64,000 nt of DNA from Roseiarcus sp963741405 (GTDB lineage Bacteria > Pseudomonadota > Alphaproteobacteria > Rhizobiales > Beijerinckiaceae): assembly GCA_963741405.1 (NCBI GenBank), contig CAVUHX010000039.1:1-64000 (forward strand), given 5' to 3'. Of this stretch, positions 1 through 9,340 are shown piece by piece. The notes beneath the pieces were generated by a model that did no database searches, was not told the DNA's origin, and saw nothing but the letters and a program-made list of their open reading frames with translations. A program made the position numbers and the translations under genes. The first letter of the stretch is position 1. The number at the start of each line of letters is the position of its first letter.

Positions 1-545
1 GCGATCGGAGGGGGAGCCGGACTGACCCTTGCCGCGCGCAGGCTGAACCGGGGAGCGGAGGCCCATCGGGTCGCCGGGCTCGGCGCGCTGGCCGGGATTG
101 TGGCATTTGCATGCGTGATCCTTTCGGCCCCCCCGAATCTCCTCCGCTCTTCGGCCTCGGGGTGGCGATGATCGGCTTCGGTGGAGGACTGTTCGCCCAC
201 GGCACGATGACGGCCTCGATGATGCTCGCAGAGCCCGAAGACCGCGGGCTCGCGCTTGGCGCATGGGGCGCCGCACAGGCGACCGCCGCAGGGCTGGCCA
301 TAGCCGTCAGCGGCGCCGTCAACGACCTCGGCTCGTGCCTCACGATGCGAGGCGTTCTCGGCGACACGCTCGTCAATCCCGCGACCGGCTACACGTCTGT
401 ATACGGGATTGAGGTCATTCTTCTCTTTGCCGCGCTTATCGCCGTCGGTCCGCTTGTGCGGCCGCGCGACGGCGAGCGTTCCGCCACGACCGCGAAATTC
501 AGCGTGTCGATCGCGGCGAGACTCAACTCAGGAGGGTTGCGATGA
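1..545 (+). CDS. lhaA: LhaA light-harvesting assembly protein, C-terminal part, frameshifted
   Basis: This is the last ~180 residues of a PucC-family (MFS-like, multi-spanning) inner-membrane protein that helps insert bacteriochlorophyll into LH1. The protein is readable in frame 1 from base 1 to about 127, then in frame 3 to the stop at 543-545. The switch falls in a run of seven C at 128-134, and one more C would join the two halves. The segment GLGVAMIGFGGGLFAHG is the family's conserved last-helix motif and resembles the second family member at about 7650-7700. The stop overlaps the puhA start as ATGA, the lhaA-puhA coupling usual in purple bacteria. The gene is cut by the window edge. 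The frameshift may be a homopolymer sequencing error. Confidence 0.85.
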   Translation, partial: DRRGSRTDPCRAQAEPGSGGPSGRRARRAGRDCGICMRDPFGPPESPPLFGLGVAMIGFGGGLFAHGTMTASMMLAEPEDRGLALGAWGAAQATAAGLAIAVSGAVNDLGSCLTMRGVLGDTLVNPATGYTSVYGIEVILLFAALIAVGPLVRPRDGERSATTAKFSVSIAARLNSGGLR

Positions 546-1309
546 TTCGAGGCGCAGTAGGAAACCTGGACGTCGCCCAGATCGTGCTCTACGCATTCTG
601 GCTGTTTTTCGCGGGTCTGATTTTCCATTTGCGGCGGGAGGACCGCCGCGAGGGCTATCCGCTCGAGAACGAGGCGGCGGGCCGGCTGAAGCCGCGCGGC
701 GTCATGCTCATTCCCGCTTCAAAGACGTTCATGCGGTCGGACGGTCAAAAAGTCCTGGCGCCGAATTTCAAGGCCGACGACCGACGCATCAACGCATCAA
801 AAGTCGAACCCTGGCCGGGTGCTCCGCTGCAACCCGACGGCGATCCGATGCGCGCGGCTGTAGGGCCGGGCGCATATGCAGAGCGCGCGGATGAAACGTA
901 CAAGACCTTCGACGGCCACGATCTGATCGTGCCGCTGCGGATCGCGACGAACTATGCGGTCGCGGCGGAAGGCGGAAACCCGATCGGCTTCAGCGTCATC
1001 GGCGCCGATCGCGCGAAGGCGGGCGTGATCAAGGACCTCTGGGTCGATCGCGGGGAATTGGTCCTTCGCTACTATGAGGTCCAGCTGGCGAGCGGCGGCC
1101 GCAGCGTCCTGCTGCCGGTGACCTTCTGCAATGTCGATTTCAAGCGGCGCCGCGTCGACGTGTCGGCGCTGCTCGCCTCGCAGTTCTCCGGGGTCCCGGC
1201 GACTCGGAACGACGACAAGGTGACCTTGCTCGAGGAGGACAAGATCACTGCTTACTACGGCGCCGGCACGCTTTACGCCACGCCGGACCGCGTGGAGCCG
1301 CTGCTGTGA
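542..1309 (+). CDS. puhA: Photosynthetic reaction centre H subunit
   Basis: PuhA caps the cytoplasmic face of the L/M reaction centre and supports proton delivery to QB. The 255-residue ORF has the family's usual length: a short periplasmic N-terminus, one membrane helix at about residues 12-29 (IVLYAFWLFFAGLIF), then a soluble PRC-barrel-type domain. It keeps conserved family segments such as RREDRREGYPLE and LRYYEV. The start is supported by AGGAGG at 530-535 and by the ATGA overlap with lhaA. It overlaps puhB by GTGA. It is intact, unlike several neighbours, and heads the puh operon. Confidence 0.97.
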   Translation: MIRGAVGNLDVAQIVLYAFWLFFAGLIFHLRREDRREGYPLENEAAGRLKPRGVMLIPASKTFMRSDGQKVLAPNFKADDRRINASKVEPWPGAPLQPDGDPMRAAVGPGAYAERADETYKTFDGHDLIVPLRIATNYAVAAEGGNPIGFSVIGADRAKAGVIKDLWVDRGELVLRYYEVQLASGGRSVLLPVTFCNVDFKRRRVDVSALLASQFSGVPATRNDDKVTLLEEDKITAYYGAGTLYATPDRVEPLL

Positions 1310-1959
1310 AAGCGGTCAGCCTCGAGAAGCTCCTTCCGGCCGACATTCCGGCCGGAGAGCAGATCCTCTGGCACGGTCGCCCGGGCTGGCTCAGCCTGGC
1401 GCGGCGGGCGTATCGCGGAGACTTTGTGACGGCGTATTTCGTCGCGCTCGGTATCTGGAACGTCGCCTCTGCCGCGGGCTCCGGAGACGCGGGAGGCGTG
1501 GCGGCGACGGCCTTGAAGACCTTTGCTCTCGCCGTCGCCGCCATGGCGCTGATCGGCTTCCTCGCCTACGCTTCGGCGCGCTCGACGCTCTATGTCGTGA
1601 CAACGAAGCGGCTCGTGCTCAAGGTCGGCGTCGCATTGCCGATCTTCATCAACGTGCCCTTCACCAAGATCACCTCGGCTGCGGTGCGGGTGTACGGCGA
1701 TGGAACCGGCGACGTTCCTGTCTCGCTCGCGCCCAGCGAACGCGTCGCCTATTTCGCTCTTTGGCCACACGCCCGACCGTTTCATTTCGCGCGTCCGGAA
1801 CCGGCGCTCAGATGCGTCCCCAACGCGGCGCGTGTCGATGACATTGTGGGCCACGCGCTTGCGGCTGCGGCTGGCGAGACGGCCCTGGCTCGCGGCGGCG
1901 CGGCGGTCGTGGAGGCGCGGGAGGTCATCTCCGTCGCCTCCGGGCACGCAACGGCCTGA
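1306..1959 (+). CDS. puhB: Photosynthetic complex assembly protein PuhB
   Basis: PuhB is a membrane protein needed for efficient assembly of the reaction centre/LH1 core. The ORF has 217 residues and a GTG start inside the puhA stop (GTGA). It opens with the family's GEQILWHGRPGW segment, has two hydrophobic stretches at about residues 40-60 and 68-88, and then a PH-like region (TLYVVTTKRLVLKVG) typical of this family. The short 4-bp overlap indicates translational coupling with puhA. It is complete and in frame. Confidence 0.93.
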   Translation: MKAVSLEKLLPADIPAGEQILWHGRPGWLSLARRAYRGDFVTAYFVALGIWNVASAAGSGDAGGVAATALKTFALAVAAMALIGFLAYASARSTLYVVTTKRLVLKVGVALPIFINVPFTKITSAAVRVYGDGTGDVPVSLAPSERVAYFALWPHARPFHFARPEPALRCVPNAARVDDIVGHALAAAAGETALARGGAAVVEAREVISVASGHATA

Positions 1960-1969
1960 TGAGGCGACG

Positions 1970-2434
1970 ATGAACGGCATCGCGGTCGCAAGACCTTCCG
2001 GACTGCCGAGGGGCGTCCTTCTTGGCGCCGGCGCGCTGATGGCGTTCACGATCGTGACGGCCGGGGCGGTCAGACTGTCGGGCCAGGGCGCCCTTCAGGC
2101 TCCGGAGGGGAGGGTGGTCGAGACGCTCAGCCTCAAGTTCGAAGACCGCGACGATGGCGCCGTGGTGGTGCGAATCTCCAGGACCGGCGATTTGATCTTC
2201 GTCGCTCAGCCGGGAACCAACGGGTTCATGCGCGCAACCGTGCGTGGGCTGGTGCGCGAGCGCAAACGCTCGGGCATCGGCGACGGGACGCCGTTCGTGC
2301 TCGAGCACTGGGACGACGGCCGTCTGTCGCTCGAGGACCGGACAACGGGGCGGAGCGTTGCGCTGGAGGCTTTCGGAGCCACCAACGCGCGGGCCTTCGC
2401 CCAGCTCTTCGGCCGAAGCGGAGGTGCAAAATGA
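1970..2434 (+). CDS. puhC: Photosynthetic complex assembly protein PuhC
   Basis: PuhC is a single-span membrane protein that helps organise the RC-LH1 core. The 154-residue ORF has one hydrophobic helix at about residues 15-34 and a soluble domain ending in the motif ARAFAQLFGRSGG. The ATG at 1970 lies 10 bp after puhB and is preferred to the upstream extension, which overlaps puhB. The stop overlaps the next ORF as ATGA. The identification rests on its place between puhB and acsF plus length and topology; sequence conservation in this family is low. Confidence 0.85.
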   Translation: MNGIAVARPSGLPRGVLLGAGALMAFTIVTAGAVRLSGQGALQAPEGRVVETLSLKFEDRDDGAVVVRISRTGDLIFVAQPGTNGFMRATVRGLVRERKRSGIGDGTPFVLEHWDDGRLSLEDRTTGRSVALEAFGATNARAFAQLFGRSGGAK

Positions 2435-2736
2435 ACCCTTTCGGCCCGCTGCGACGAACAAGTTTTGACACCCCTTGCACTGTCGAGATCGAGCGGTCGG
2501 CCGACACTCTGGAGGCGCATGTGTCGATCGACAGCGATTATCAGGTGCGGCCGGGCGACGAGGTGCTGGTCCACGACGCGCCGACCGACGCTCCGTTCGG
2601 CGAGCGCCTGGCTGTTCGCCGAACCGCGACAATCACGCGCGCCGGGCTGCCTGAAAGGCTGTGGACGCGCCTTGCCGGCCACTTCGAGATCACCGAGCTC
2701 TACGACGTCAGCTTCACCGAGAGGAGACGCCTGTGA
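2431..2736 (+). CDS. Conserved small protein of the puh operon, unknown function
   Basis: This 101-residue soluble protein has no clear membrane span. It contains a DSDYQVRPGDEVLVHDAP segment suggestive of a small beta-rich fold. It is locked between puhC (ATGA overlap at 2431) and acsF (GTGA overlap at 2733), so it is translated as part of the puh-acsF operon. Small ORFs occupy this position in other alphaproteobacterial photosynthesis clusters. I do not recognise a function; a role in pigment or core-complex assembly is inferred only from context. Confidence 0.75.
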   Translation: MNPFGPLRRTSFDTPCTVEIERSADTLEAHVSIDSDYQVRPGDEVLVHDAPTDAPFGERLAVRRTATITRAGLPERLWTRLAGHFEITELYDVSFTERRRL

Positions 2737-3796
2737 CTGCTTCCCCGCGCGCCGAAACGCCGCTCGACGCAACGCGCGTCGCGCAGCAGAATACGGTCCT
2801 CAGTCCGCGATTTTACACAACCGATTTCGATGAATTGGATCGGACAGATGTCAATCCCGTCCGTGCGCAATGGGACGCGTTGATCGCCGAGATGCGGTCC
2901 GACCCGAACAAGAAGCACTTCACCAGGACCGAAGAATTCAACGCCGACTTCTCGAACCTCCGCCCGATCTCGACCGAGAATTCCGCGACTTCCTGATCAC
3001 TTCGATCACAGCCGAATTCTCGGGTTGCGTTCTCTACGCCGAGATGAAGAAGCGGGCGAAGAACAAGGACATGCGGGAACTCTTCACCTTCATGAGCCGG
3101 GACGAGGCGCGGCACGCGGGGTTCATCAACGACACGCTCAAGGACTTTGGTGTGGGGGTCGATCTCGGTTTCCTGACGAAGGCCAAGAAATACACCTACT
3201 TTCGGCCAAAGTTCATTTTCTACGCCACCTATCTCTCGGAGAAGATCGGCTACGCTCGCTACATCACGATCTATCGGCAACTCGAACGCCACCCCGAGCG
3301 CCGCTTCCATCCGATTTTCAAGTGGTTCGAGAAGTGGTGCAACGACGAATTCCGGCACGGCGAAGCGTTCGCCCTGCTCATGCGGGCAAATCCGCGGTTG
3401 ATTACGGGAATCAATGCCTACTGGATCAAGTTCTTCGTGCTCGCGGTGTTCGCCACGATGTATGTGCGGGACCATTGCCGGCCGGCCTTCCACAAGGCGG
3501 TCGGAGTCGATCCGACGGACTATGACTTCGCCGTTTTCCGGCTGACCTCGGAGATCTCGCGCCAGACGTTCCCGCTGACCCTCAATCTCGACAACCCGGC
3601 GTTCAAGCGCGGCCTCGATCGGCTGTTCGCGATCGCGAGGTCGATCGAGCAGGCGCAGTCGCAAGGCGGCGTCATGGGGGCGTTGAAGAAAGCCGGCCTC
3701 AGCGCGGCCGCCTCAGTGGTGTTCGCCCGCCTCTATGTGATGCCAAGCAAGACCAATGCGCCGCCCGCCGATATCCGGCTGGCGCCGATCTGGTAG
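2733..3796 (+). CDS. acsF: Mg-protoporphyrin IX monomethyl ester oxidative cyclase, frameshifted
   Basis: AcsF is the oxygen-dependent diiron enzyme that forms ring E of bacteriochlorophyll. The GTG start at 2733 overlaps the preceding stop. Frame 0 runs to EFNADFSNL at about 2960, and the rest continues in frame 2 from PPDLDREFRDF. One missing base near 2958-2961 (a C in CTCCGCCC) rejoins them. Ferritin-like diiron ligands are visible in ITAEFSG, SRDEARH and NDEFRHGEAF. The restored protein would be about 354 residues, normal for the family. Its presence implies bacteriochlorophyll synthesis that tolerates oxygen. No bchE is visible in this window. Confidence 0.9.
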
Positions 3797-3806
3797 GGAG
3801 TCCCCG

Positions 3807-4944
3807 ATGCTTGCGCATGGGTTGCCGATCCTCGCCACGCTGGCGCTCTGGTGGGCCTCGACCGGCCTCATCCTGCTGCTCGACGGACTCGACCGCAGGA
3901 CTTTCGGTCCAAGCATGGCGGCGGCGACGGCGGCGCTAGCCGTCGCAATCTGGTTCGTTGTCGACAGCGCGAGCCAAGCGACGTCGGGAGCAGCCTATGT
4001 CGCCTTCGCCTGCGGTCTCGTCGCCTGGGGATGGCAGCTCCTGAGTTTCTACACCGGGGTTCCTCAGCGGGCCGCGCAGGAGTGCTTGCCCGCCCGACTG
4101 TCGTGGGCTCGCGCGGTTCGTCGAGGCTGTGCGCGCGAGCCTGTATCACGAACTGGCGGCGGTGCTTGGCGCGCTGATCCTCTTCGCTTTGACTTACGGA
4201 AAGCCAAACGCGGTCGCTCTCTGGACCTACCTCATCTTCTGGTGGATGCATCAGAGCGCGAAGCTCAATGTCTTCTTAGGCGTTCCGAACCATGGCGAGG
4301 AGATGCTGCCGGACCATCTCGCCTATTTGACAAGCTTCATGCGCTGTCGGCCGATGAATCTTTTCTTTCCGGTCTCGGTCACCGTCTCGACAGTTGCGAC
4401 GATGCTTCTCTGGCAATGGGCGTATTCAGCAAGCGCGAGCCCGTTCGAGGTGGTCGGCGGCACGATGCTTGCCGCCCTCATGACGCTTGCCGTCGCGGAA
4501 CACTGGTTCCTGGTCGTGCCGTTGGACGCCAATGCGATCTGGCGCTCCTTTCGCCGCCGCCCGGCCGATCAGCCCTTCCCGCCTGCGGAGGAGATCGTTC
4601 GAATCGAGGGCACCGCCTTCGCCATCGATGCGGACGCCGAGACTACGACGCTCGTCAGAGAAATTGATTCCTGGAGCGCAAATCCGCCGGCGATTTGCGA
4701 CGCGCGCCACGTCGCCAGCGTCCTCGAGCTGATCGCGGCCGGCGCATTCGGCGAAGTCGATAGCGTTCATGGCCTCGTACGCACGAAGGTCGACTGGGTG
4801 AGTTTCGAACTGAACGGTCAGACGACTCGAATGGCCACGTCCGCACCGCGGCGCCTTCAGGAGCCGAAGGTCGTCGCCAGGGGACACAGGTTCGATCGAG
4901 TCCGGTTGCAGGCGGCCTTCGACGGCTGCGCCGCGCTCGCCTGA
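3807..4944 (+). CDS. puhE: PuhE (DUF3623) membrane protein with long C-terminal extension, frameshifted
   Basis: PuhE is a multi-spanning protein of the puh operon that influences bacteriochlorophyll supply or assembly. The N-terminal part (ATG at 3807) has three hydrophobic helices and runs in frame to about 4065. The conserved core (LYHELAAVLGALILFALTYG, FWWMHQSAKLNVFLGVPNHG) continues in another frame from about 4110, so one or more indels lie at about 4060-4125. After the last helix (HWFLVVPLD) there are about 110 further soluble residues to the stop at 4944, giving ~378 residues against roughly 270 usual for the family. The extension contains CDARHVASVLELIAAGAFG and is not recognised. 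It could be a fused domain or a fusion created by another indel. Confidence 0.82.
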
Positions 4945-4977
4945 AGGCAGGGGATTGAGTTTGGTAGGGAGGGTCAA

Positions 4978-6288
4978 ATGACCGTAGTTGCTTTAGGCCG
5001 CAGAACTCACTTCGAGGGGGCGATCCGCCGGCTGAAGGAGGAGAAGCGGTATCGGGTGTTCATCGACCTCGAGCGCGACCCGGAGCGCTTCCCTACCGCA
5101 GTTTGGCGGCCCGGCGGCGGAGAGGAGCCGCGCGACGTCACGATCTGGTGTTCGAACGACTATCTCGGCATGGGAGCACATCCGACGGTCCGGGAGGCGG
5201 CGATTGGCGCTGTCGAGCGGCATGGCGCCGGAGCCGGCGGCACGCGAAACATCTCCGGAACGCACCATCGGATCGTCGAACTCGAGGAGGAACTCGCCGA
5301 CCTCCATCGCAAGGAAGCGGCGCTCGTTTTCACCTCCGGCTGGGTGTCGAATCTCGCAGGCATCTCGACCATCGCCTCTCTGTTGCCGGACTGCCTGATC
5401 CTGTCCGATGCGCTCAACCACAACTCCATGATCGAAGGCGTGCGGCGTTCGGGCTGCGAAAAGAGGGTGTGGCGTCACAACGATGTCGCCGATCTCGAAA
5501 GACTGCTGGTTGAAGCGGGGCCCGATCGGGCGAAGGTGGTCGTTTTCGAAAGCCTTTATTCGATGGACGGCGACATCGCGCCCGTGCGGGAGATCGTCGA
5601 GCTCGCCGAGCGGCACAATGCGCTGACCTACATCGACGAGGTGCACGCGGTCGGCATGTACGGCGAGCGGGGCGGCGGCATCTGCGAGCGCGAAGGTCTG
5701 ATGGATCGCATCGACGTCATCGAGGGCACGCTCGCCAAGGGTTTCGGCGCGCTCGGCGGTTATATCGCCGCCGATGCGGCGATCGTCGACGCCGTGCGAA
5801 GTTACGCGCCGCAGTTCATCTTCACGACCACGCTGCCGCCAATGGTGACCGCGAGCGCCTGTGCGGCGATTCGCCACCTCAAGACCTCTTCCGCCGAGCG
5901 GGAAGGGCACCAATACATGGCGTCGCTGACCAAGCACGCCCTTCGCGCCGCGGGCCTGCCGGTCATGGACAATCCTTCGCATATCGTACCCGTATTCGTG
6001 GGCGACGCGGAGCTGTGCAAGGCGGCGAGCGATCTCCTCATGCGCCGGCACAGCATCTACATCCAGCCGATCAACTATCCGACCGTGGCGATCGGGACCG
6101 ATCGGCTGCGCATCACGCCGACGCCAAGGCACGGAGAAGCCGACGTCTCCTACTTGGTCGAGGCGCTGGTCGACGTATGGAAGACCGTCGGGCTGCCCTT
6201 GACGGAAGCGAGAATCCTTCCGCTGCGGCCGCGCAAGGTGACGACGCCGGCCTGTGCCTATCCGGAAATGCGCAAGGCGGCTGAATAG
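4978..6288 (+). CDS. hemA: 5-aminolevulinate synthase
   Basis: HemA condenses glycine and succinyl-CoA to 5-aminolevulinate, the first step of tetrapyrrole synthesis in alphaproteobacteria. The 436-residue PLP enzyme (alpha-oxoamine synthase, fold type I) shows CSNDYLGMG, GTRNISGTHH, DALNHNSMIEG, YIDEVHAVGMYG and the PLP lysine in GTLAKGFGALGG. It is slightly longer than typical ALAS because of a C-terminal tail. It follows puhE by 33 bp and is in frame throughout. A copy inside the photosynthesis cluster fits a dedicated supply for bacteriochlorophyll. Confidence 0.95.
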   Translation: MTVVALGRRTHFEGAIRRLKEEKRYRVFIDLERDPERFPTAVWRPGGGEEPRDVTIWCSNDYLGMGAHPTVREAAIGAVERHGAGAGGTRNISGTHHRIVELEEELADLHRKEAALVFTSGWVSNLAGISTIASLLPDCLILSDALNHNSMIEGVRRSGCEKRVWRHNDVADLERLLVEAGPDRAKVVVFESLYSMDGDIAPVREIVELAERHNALTYIDEVHAVGMYGERGGGICEREGLMDRIDVIEGTLAKGFGALGGYIAADAAIVDAVRSYAPQFIFTTTLPPMVTASACAAIRHLKTSSAEREGHQYMASLTKHALRAAGLPVMDNPSHIVPVFVGDAELCKAASDLLMRRHSIYIQPINYPTVAIGTDRLRITPTPRHGEADVSYLVEALVDVWKTVGLPLTEARILPLRPRKVTTPACAYPEMRKAAE

Positions 6289-6564
6289 GTCCAGACTCAG
6301 CGAACGTTGCGGGACTGCCAATTTTTCCAGGTCGAAGCGCGTCCGCCGGCGAGATGCCCGAGAGCGCTTTCAAAGGCGCTCCCCGCCGGCGACGCCTCAG
6401 TCGATGCTCAATGTCGCAGCGGCGAAGGAGGGCGGAGCCTGACAAAGAGCGGCCCATGCCGCCGCGCGCAAAGGCCAGGCGAGGAGGGCGTGGCGCAGGC
6501 GGTCAAGCCCCGGAACCGGCCGCACGAGATTGGCGCCGCGAGTCGGGCGACGCGTCAGCTGCAG

Positions 6565-7950
6565 ATGAACCGTCTAAGTCAGAGAGTGGTGAGCATCTGG
6601 TTGGGCCTTGGGCCCCGCTTTCTGCCGTTCGCAGACGCAGCGACGCCGGATCTGCCTCTTTCGCGACTCTTCGGCTCTCCCTGTTTCAGGTGACCGTCGG
6701 CATGGCTCTGGTTCTGCAAATCGGAACCCTGAACAGGGTCATGATCGTCGAACTGGAGGTCCCGGCTTCCCTGGTCGGGATCGTGATTTCGCTCCCTCTG
6801 ATTTTCGCGCCGTTCCGCGCCCTGATCGGATTCCGCTCCGACATGCACAAGTCTGCGCTCGGCTGGAAGCGCGTGCCCTTTATGTATCGAGGCACAATGG
6901 TCCAGTTCGGCGGTCTCGCAATCATGCCGTTTGCGCTGCTGGTCCTCGCGCGCCAAGGCGACGCGGCTCACGCTCCCTTGTGGATCGGCTATCTCGGCGC
7001 CGCTGTCGCTTTCCTTCTGGTCGGGGCCGGGCTTCATACTGTTCAGACGGTCGGACTCGCGCTGGCGACGGATTTGGCCCCCGTCGAATCGCAGCCCAAA
7101 GTGGTGGGGCTGATGTATGTCATGCTGCTGTTCGGCATGATCGTCAGCGCCCTGGGATTCGGAGCGTTTCTTGCTGATTTCACTCCCGGCCGGCTGGTGC
7201 AGGTGATCCAGGGCGCGGCGGTCGCGACGATCGTCCTGAACGGCGTCTCCTTGTGGAAGCAGGAGACTCGAGGTCAGGCCCGCAGGGCGTCGGCGCGTCA
7301 ACGCGAGCCGGGCTTTGTCGAGTCCTGGGACAGCTTCACCCAGGGGGATCGCGTGATCCGCCGGTTCGTTGCCGTTGGCCTCGGCACCATGGCGTTCAGC
7401 ATGGAGGACGTTCTGCTCGAGCCGTACGGCGGACAGGTTCTCCGGCTCGCCGTCGGCGATACGACGAAACTGACGGCCGCACTCGCGGTGGGCGGGCTGC
7501 TCGGGTTCTGGCTCGCGTCACGGATCCTGAGCCACGGCGCCGACCCCTTCCGCATGGCGAGTTTCGGCGCGCTGGTGGGAGTGCCGGCCTTTTGCCGGGT
7601 GATCTTTTCGGCTCCGTTGATGTCGCAGTGGCTTTTCGGTCTGGGCACGCTGCTGATCGGTTTTGGCGCGGGACTGTTCGGACACGGGACATTGATGGCG
7701 ACCATGAATCTCGTGCCCGAAGGTCAGACCGGGCTCGCTCTCGGCGCATGGGGCGGTACAGGCGTCAGCCGCCGGCATTGCGATCGCGCTCGGCGGCATT
7801 ATCCGAGATTCGGTCGCAGGATATGTTTCGGCAACCGCATTCGGTACCGCAAGCGCCTATGATATCGTCTACGCGATCGAAATCGTTTTGCTGCTTGCGA
7901 CGCTCGTCTTGATGTCGCCGCTCATTCGACGGGTCCAGGCCTATGCGTGA
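6565..7950 (+). CDS. pucC: PucC-family bacteriochlorophyll delivery/assembly protein, frameshifted twice
   Basis: This is a second MFS-like PucC/LhaA-family protein, ~460 residues when repaired, with about twelve hydrophobic helices. The true N-terminus (MNRLSQRVVSIWLGLGPRF) reads from 6565 in frame 1 to about 6660. The body (LSLFQVTVGMALVLQIGTLN) continues in frame 0, and the C-terminus (IALGGIIRDSVAGY onward) reads in a third frame from about 7760 to the TGA at 7948-7950. Single-base losses near 6662 and 7755 explain both breaks. An apparently longer in-frame start at 6354 is a by-product of the first break. The gene lies between hemA and a small cluster-associated gene, as in related bacteria. 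Confidence 0.85.
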
Positions 7951-8012
7951 GCAGCGCAGCGACGGGCTACCAAGCCAAACTCCTACGACTGGCAGAACCT
8001 GAGCAGGGCAAC

Positions 8013-8606
8013 ATGACACAGACAATTTCGCGCATGTACGCAACCAAGGCCGAGGCGGATGCGGCCGTCGGGGATCTTGCGAAGCACAGTTTCGGGCCCG
8101 AGGAAGTCTTCGTCGTCGGTCCTCCAGCGATAGCCGCCGGCGGAGAGCCGGGCCAGGGGATAGTCGCCGACGTCGCCGCGGAAATCGTGCGGGGCTACGT
8201 CGTCACAGCGCGCGCGGCGGTCTACGCGCAGAAAGTCGCGCGCGGCGCCACCCTGGTCACGGTCCACGCGCCATTTGGGGTCGGATTCAAAGCGACGCTC
8301 CTTCTCGATCGGCACAACCCTATCGACTCGGGCATACCGGAGCCAGCCTATCCTCGCTCGAGATATGACGAGGCGGCGCCGTTGTCGTCCGGGTTGATGA
8401 TGCCTGTCCGGTCCTCGGACCCGACGCCTTTCGCCACTTTCTGGAACCTGCCAACACTTTTCTCATCGAGCGCGCCCTTGTCGGATTGGCTGCGCTACAG
8501 CACGCTTTCACGCTCGCCCGCGCCCTTGTCGCTGCTGCACCTGCCGATTTTGTCCGACCGTGCTGCGCCGATGTCGTCGAGCTTCGGGTTACCGCTGCTG
8601 CGGTGA
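8013..8606 (+). CDS. Photosynthesis-cluster protein with low-complexity repeat tail
   Basis: This is a 197-residue protein of unknown function. Residues 1-110 look like a small alpha/beta domain (RMYATKAEADAAVGDLAKHS, then VFVVGPPAI), resembling stress-protein/SPOR-like folds. The C-terminal ~85 residues are built of degenerate units of the form S-APLS-LL-LP-L: LPTLFSSSAPLS, SRSPAPLSLLHLPILS, DRAAPMSSSFGLPLL. I recall proteins with similar SAPLS/LPLL repeats next to pucC-hemA in other alphaproteobacterial photosynthesis clusters, but cannot name a family. The ATG at 8013 follows GAGCAGGG and is 62 bp after pucC. Confidence 0.7.
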   Translation: MTQTISRMYATKAEADAAVGDLAKHSFGPEEVFVVGPPAIAAGGEPGQGIVADVAAEIVRGYVVTARAAVYAQKVARGATLVTVHAPFGVGFKATLLLDRHNPIDSGIPEPAYPRSRYDEAAPLSSGLMMPVRSSDPTPFATFWNLPTLFSSSAPLSDWLRYSTLSRSPAPLSLLHLPILSDRAAPMSSSFGLPLLR

Positions 8607-8791
8607 ATGCGGAGCGCTTCTGTCGGCGTCGTCTGTCGGCCGGGCAGGCAGGCCCGGATTCGGCTCCGGTTCCGGCTCGCTCGCGGGCGGCGGGGATGAT
8701 GGCGCTCGGCGAGCGCCCGGGGACTTCACCCGGAATCGAGGCGGGCTCGACTGCCGGCGCACGTCGCCCTCCTTTGGCGAACTGAGCGCCG

Positions 8792-9259
8792 ATGCCATCG
8801 TTTCGCGGCTCGCGCTGGGTGCGCCACACGGCGATGGACATGTTCGATCTGGTCGCCGATTTCGAGCGCTACCCCGAATTCGTCCCTCACTGCCGGACGG
8901 CCCGGATCACGCAGCGATCGGTCGACGCATCGGGCATCGAAATGCTGATCGCGGAAATGGGGGTGGGGATGGGATCGATCCACCGGCGTTTCGTCACATC
9001 GGACGTGCTGGACCGGGCGCGGCTGAAGATCGTCATCCACAACTTTGAAGGCCCGTTCCGGCGCTTCGAGTCCGCCTGGACTTTCCGCGACGACCCGTCG
9101 AGCGGCTGCTCCCGGGTCCAGTTTGCGACAGACTACGACTTCGAGAGCGCGACTCTCGGCCTTCTGCTCGGATCGATCTTCGATGCGGTGTTCAGCGAGC
9201 TTTCACAGGCCTTCGCAGCGCGCGCCGACGCCGTCTACCGCCAGGGTCGGGCTCGCTAA
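8792..9259 (+). CDS. COQ10/RatA-like START-domain ubiquinone-binding protein
   Basis: This is a 155-residue polyketide-cyclase/START-like protein of the COQ10 type. It opens with VRHTAMDMFDLVADFERYPE and carries CRTARI, the FEGPFRRFESAWTF strand and a C-terminal helix FSELSQAFAARADAVYRQG, all typical. COQ10 proteins bind ubiquinone and assist respiratory or photosynthetic quinone function; bacterial members are also annotated RatA. An unusually high number of antisense ORFs overlap it and are rejected as GC-codon shadows. A perfect hairpin follows downstream at 9320-9340. Confidence 0.85.
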   Translation: MPSFRGSRWVRHTAMDMFDLVADFERYPEFVPHCRTARITQRSVDASGIEMLIAEMGVGMGSIHRRFVTSDVLDRARLKIVIHNFEGPFRRFESAWTFRDDPSSGCSRVQFATDYDFESATLGLLLGSIFDAVFSELSQAFAARADAVYRQGRAR

Positions 9260-9319
9260 GGCGGAATGACGGAAGCGGACGGAAGGGCGAATAGGAATAC
9301 AGATCGACGCGCTATGTAG

Positions 9320-9340
9320 GGCGCGCTCGCTGAGCGCGCC
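9320..9340. terminator. Perfect GC hairpin after the COQ10-like gene
   Basis: GGCGCGCTC-GCT-GAGCGCGCC forms a 9-bp perfect stem with a 3-nt loop, 60 bp downstream of the preceding stop. No T-run follows, so it would be a weak intrinsic terminator or an RNA 3' end stabiliser. Confidence 0.4.

Noticed and set aside
4993..6321. 442-codon minus-strand ORF opposite hemA
   Set aside because: Antisense shadow of a GC-rich gene; the plus strand encodes clear 5-aminolevulinate synthase and the antisense product lacks any family features.
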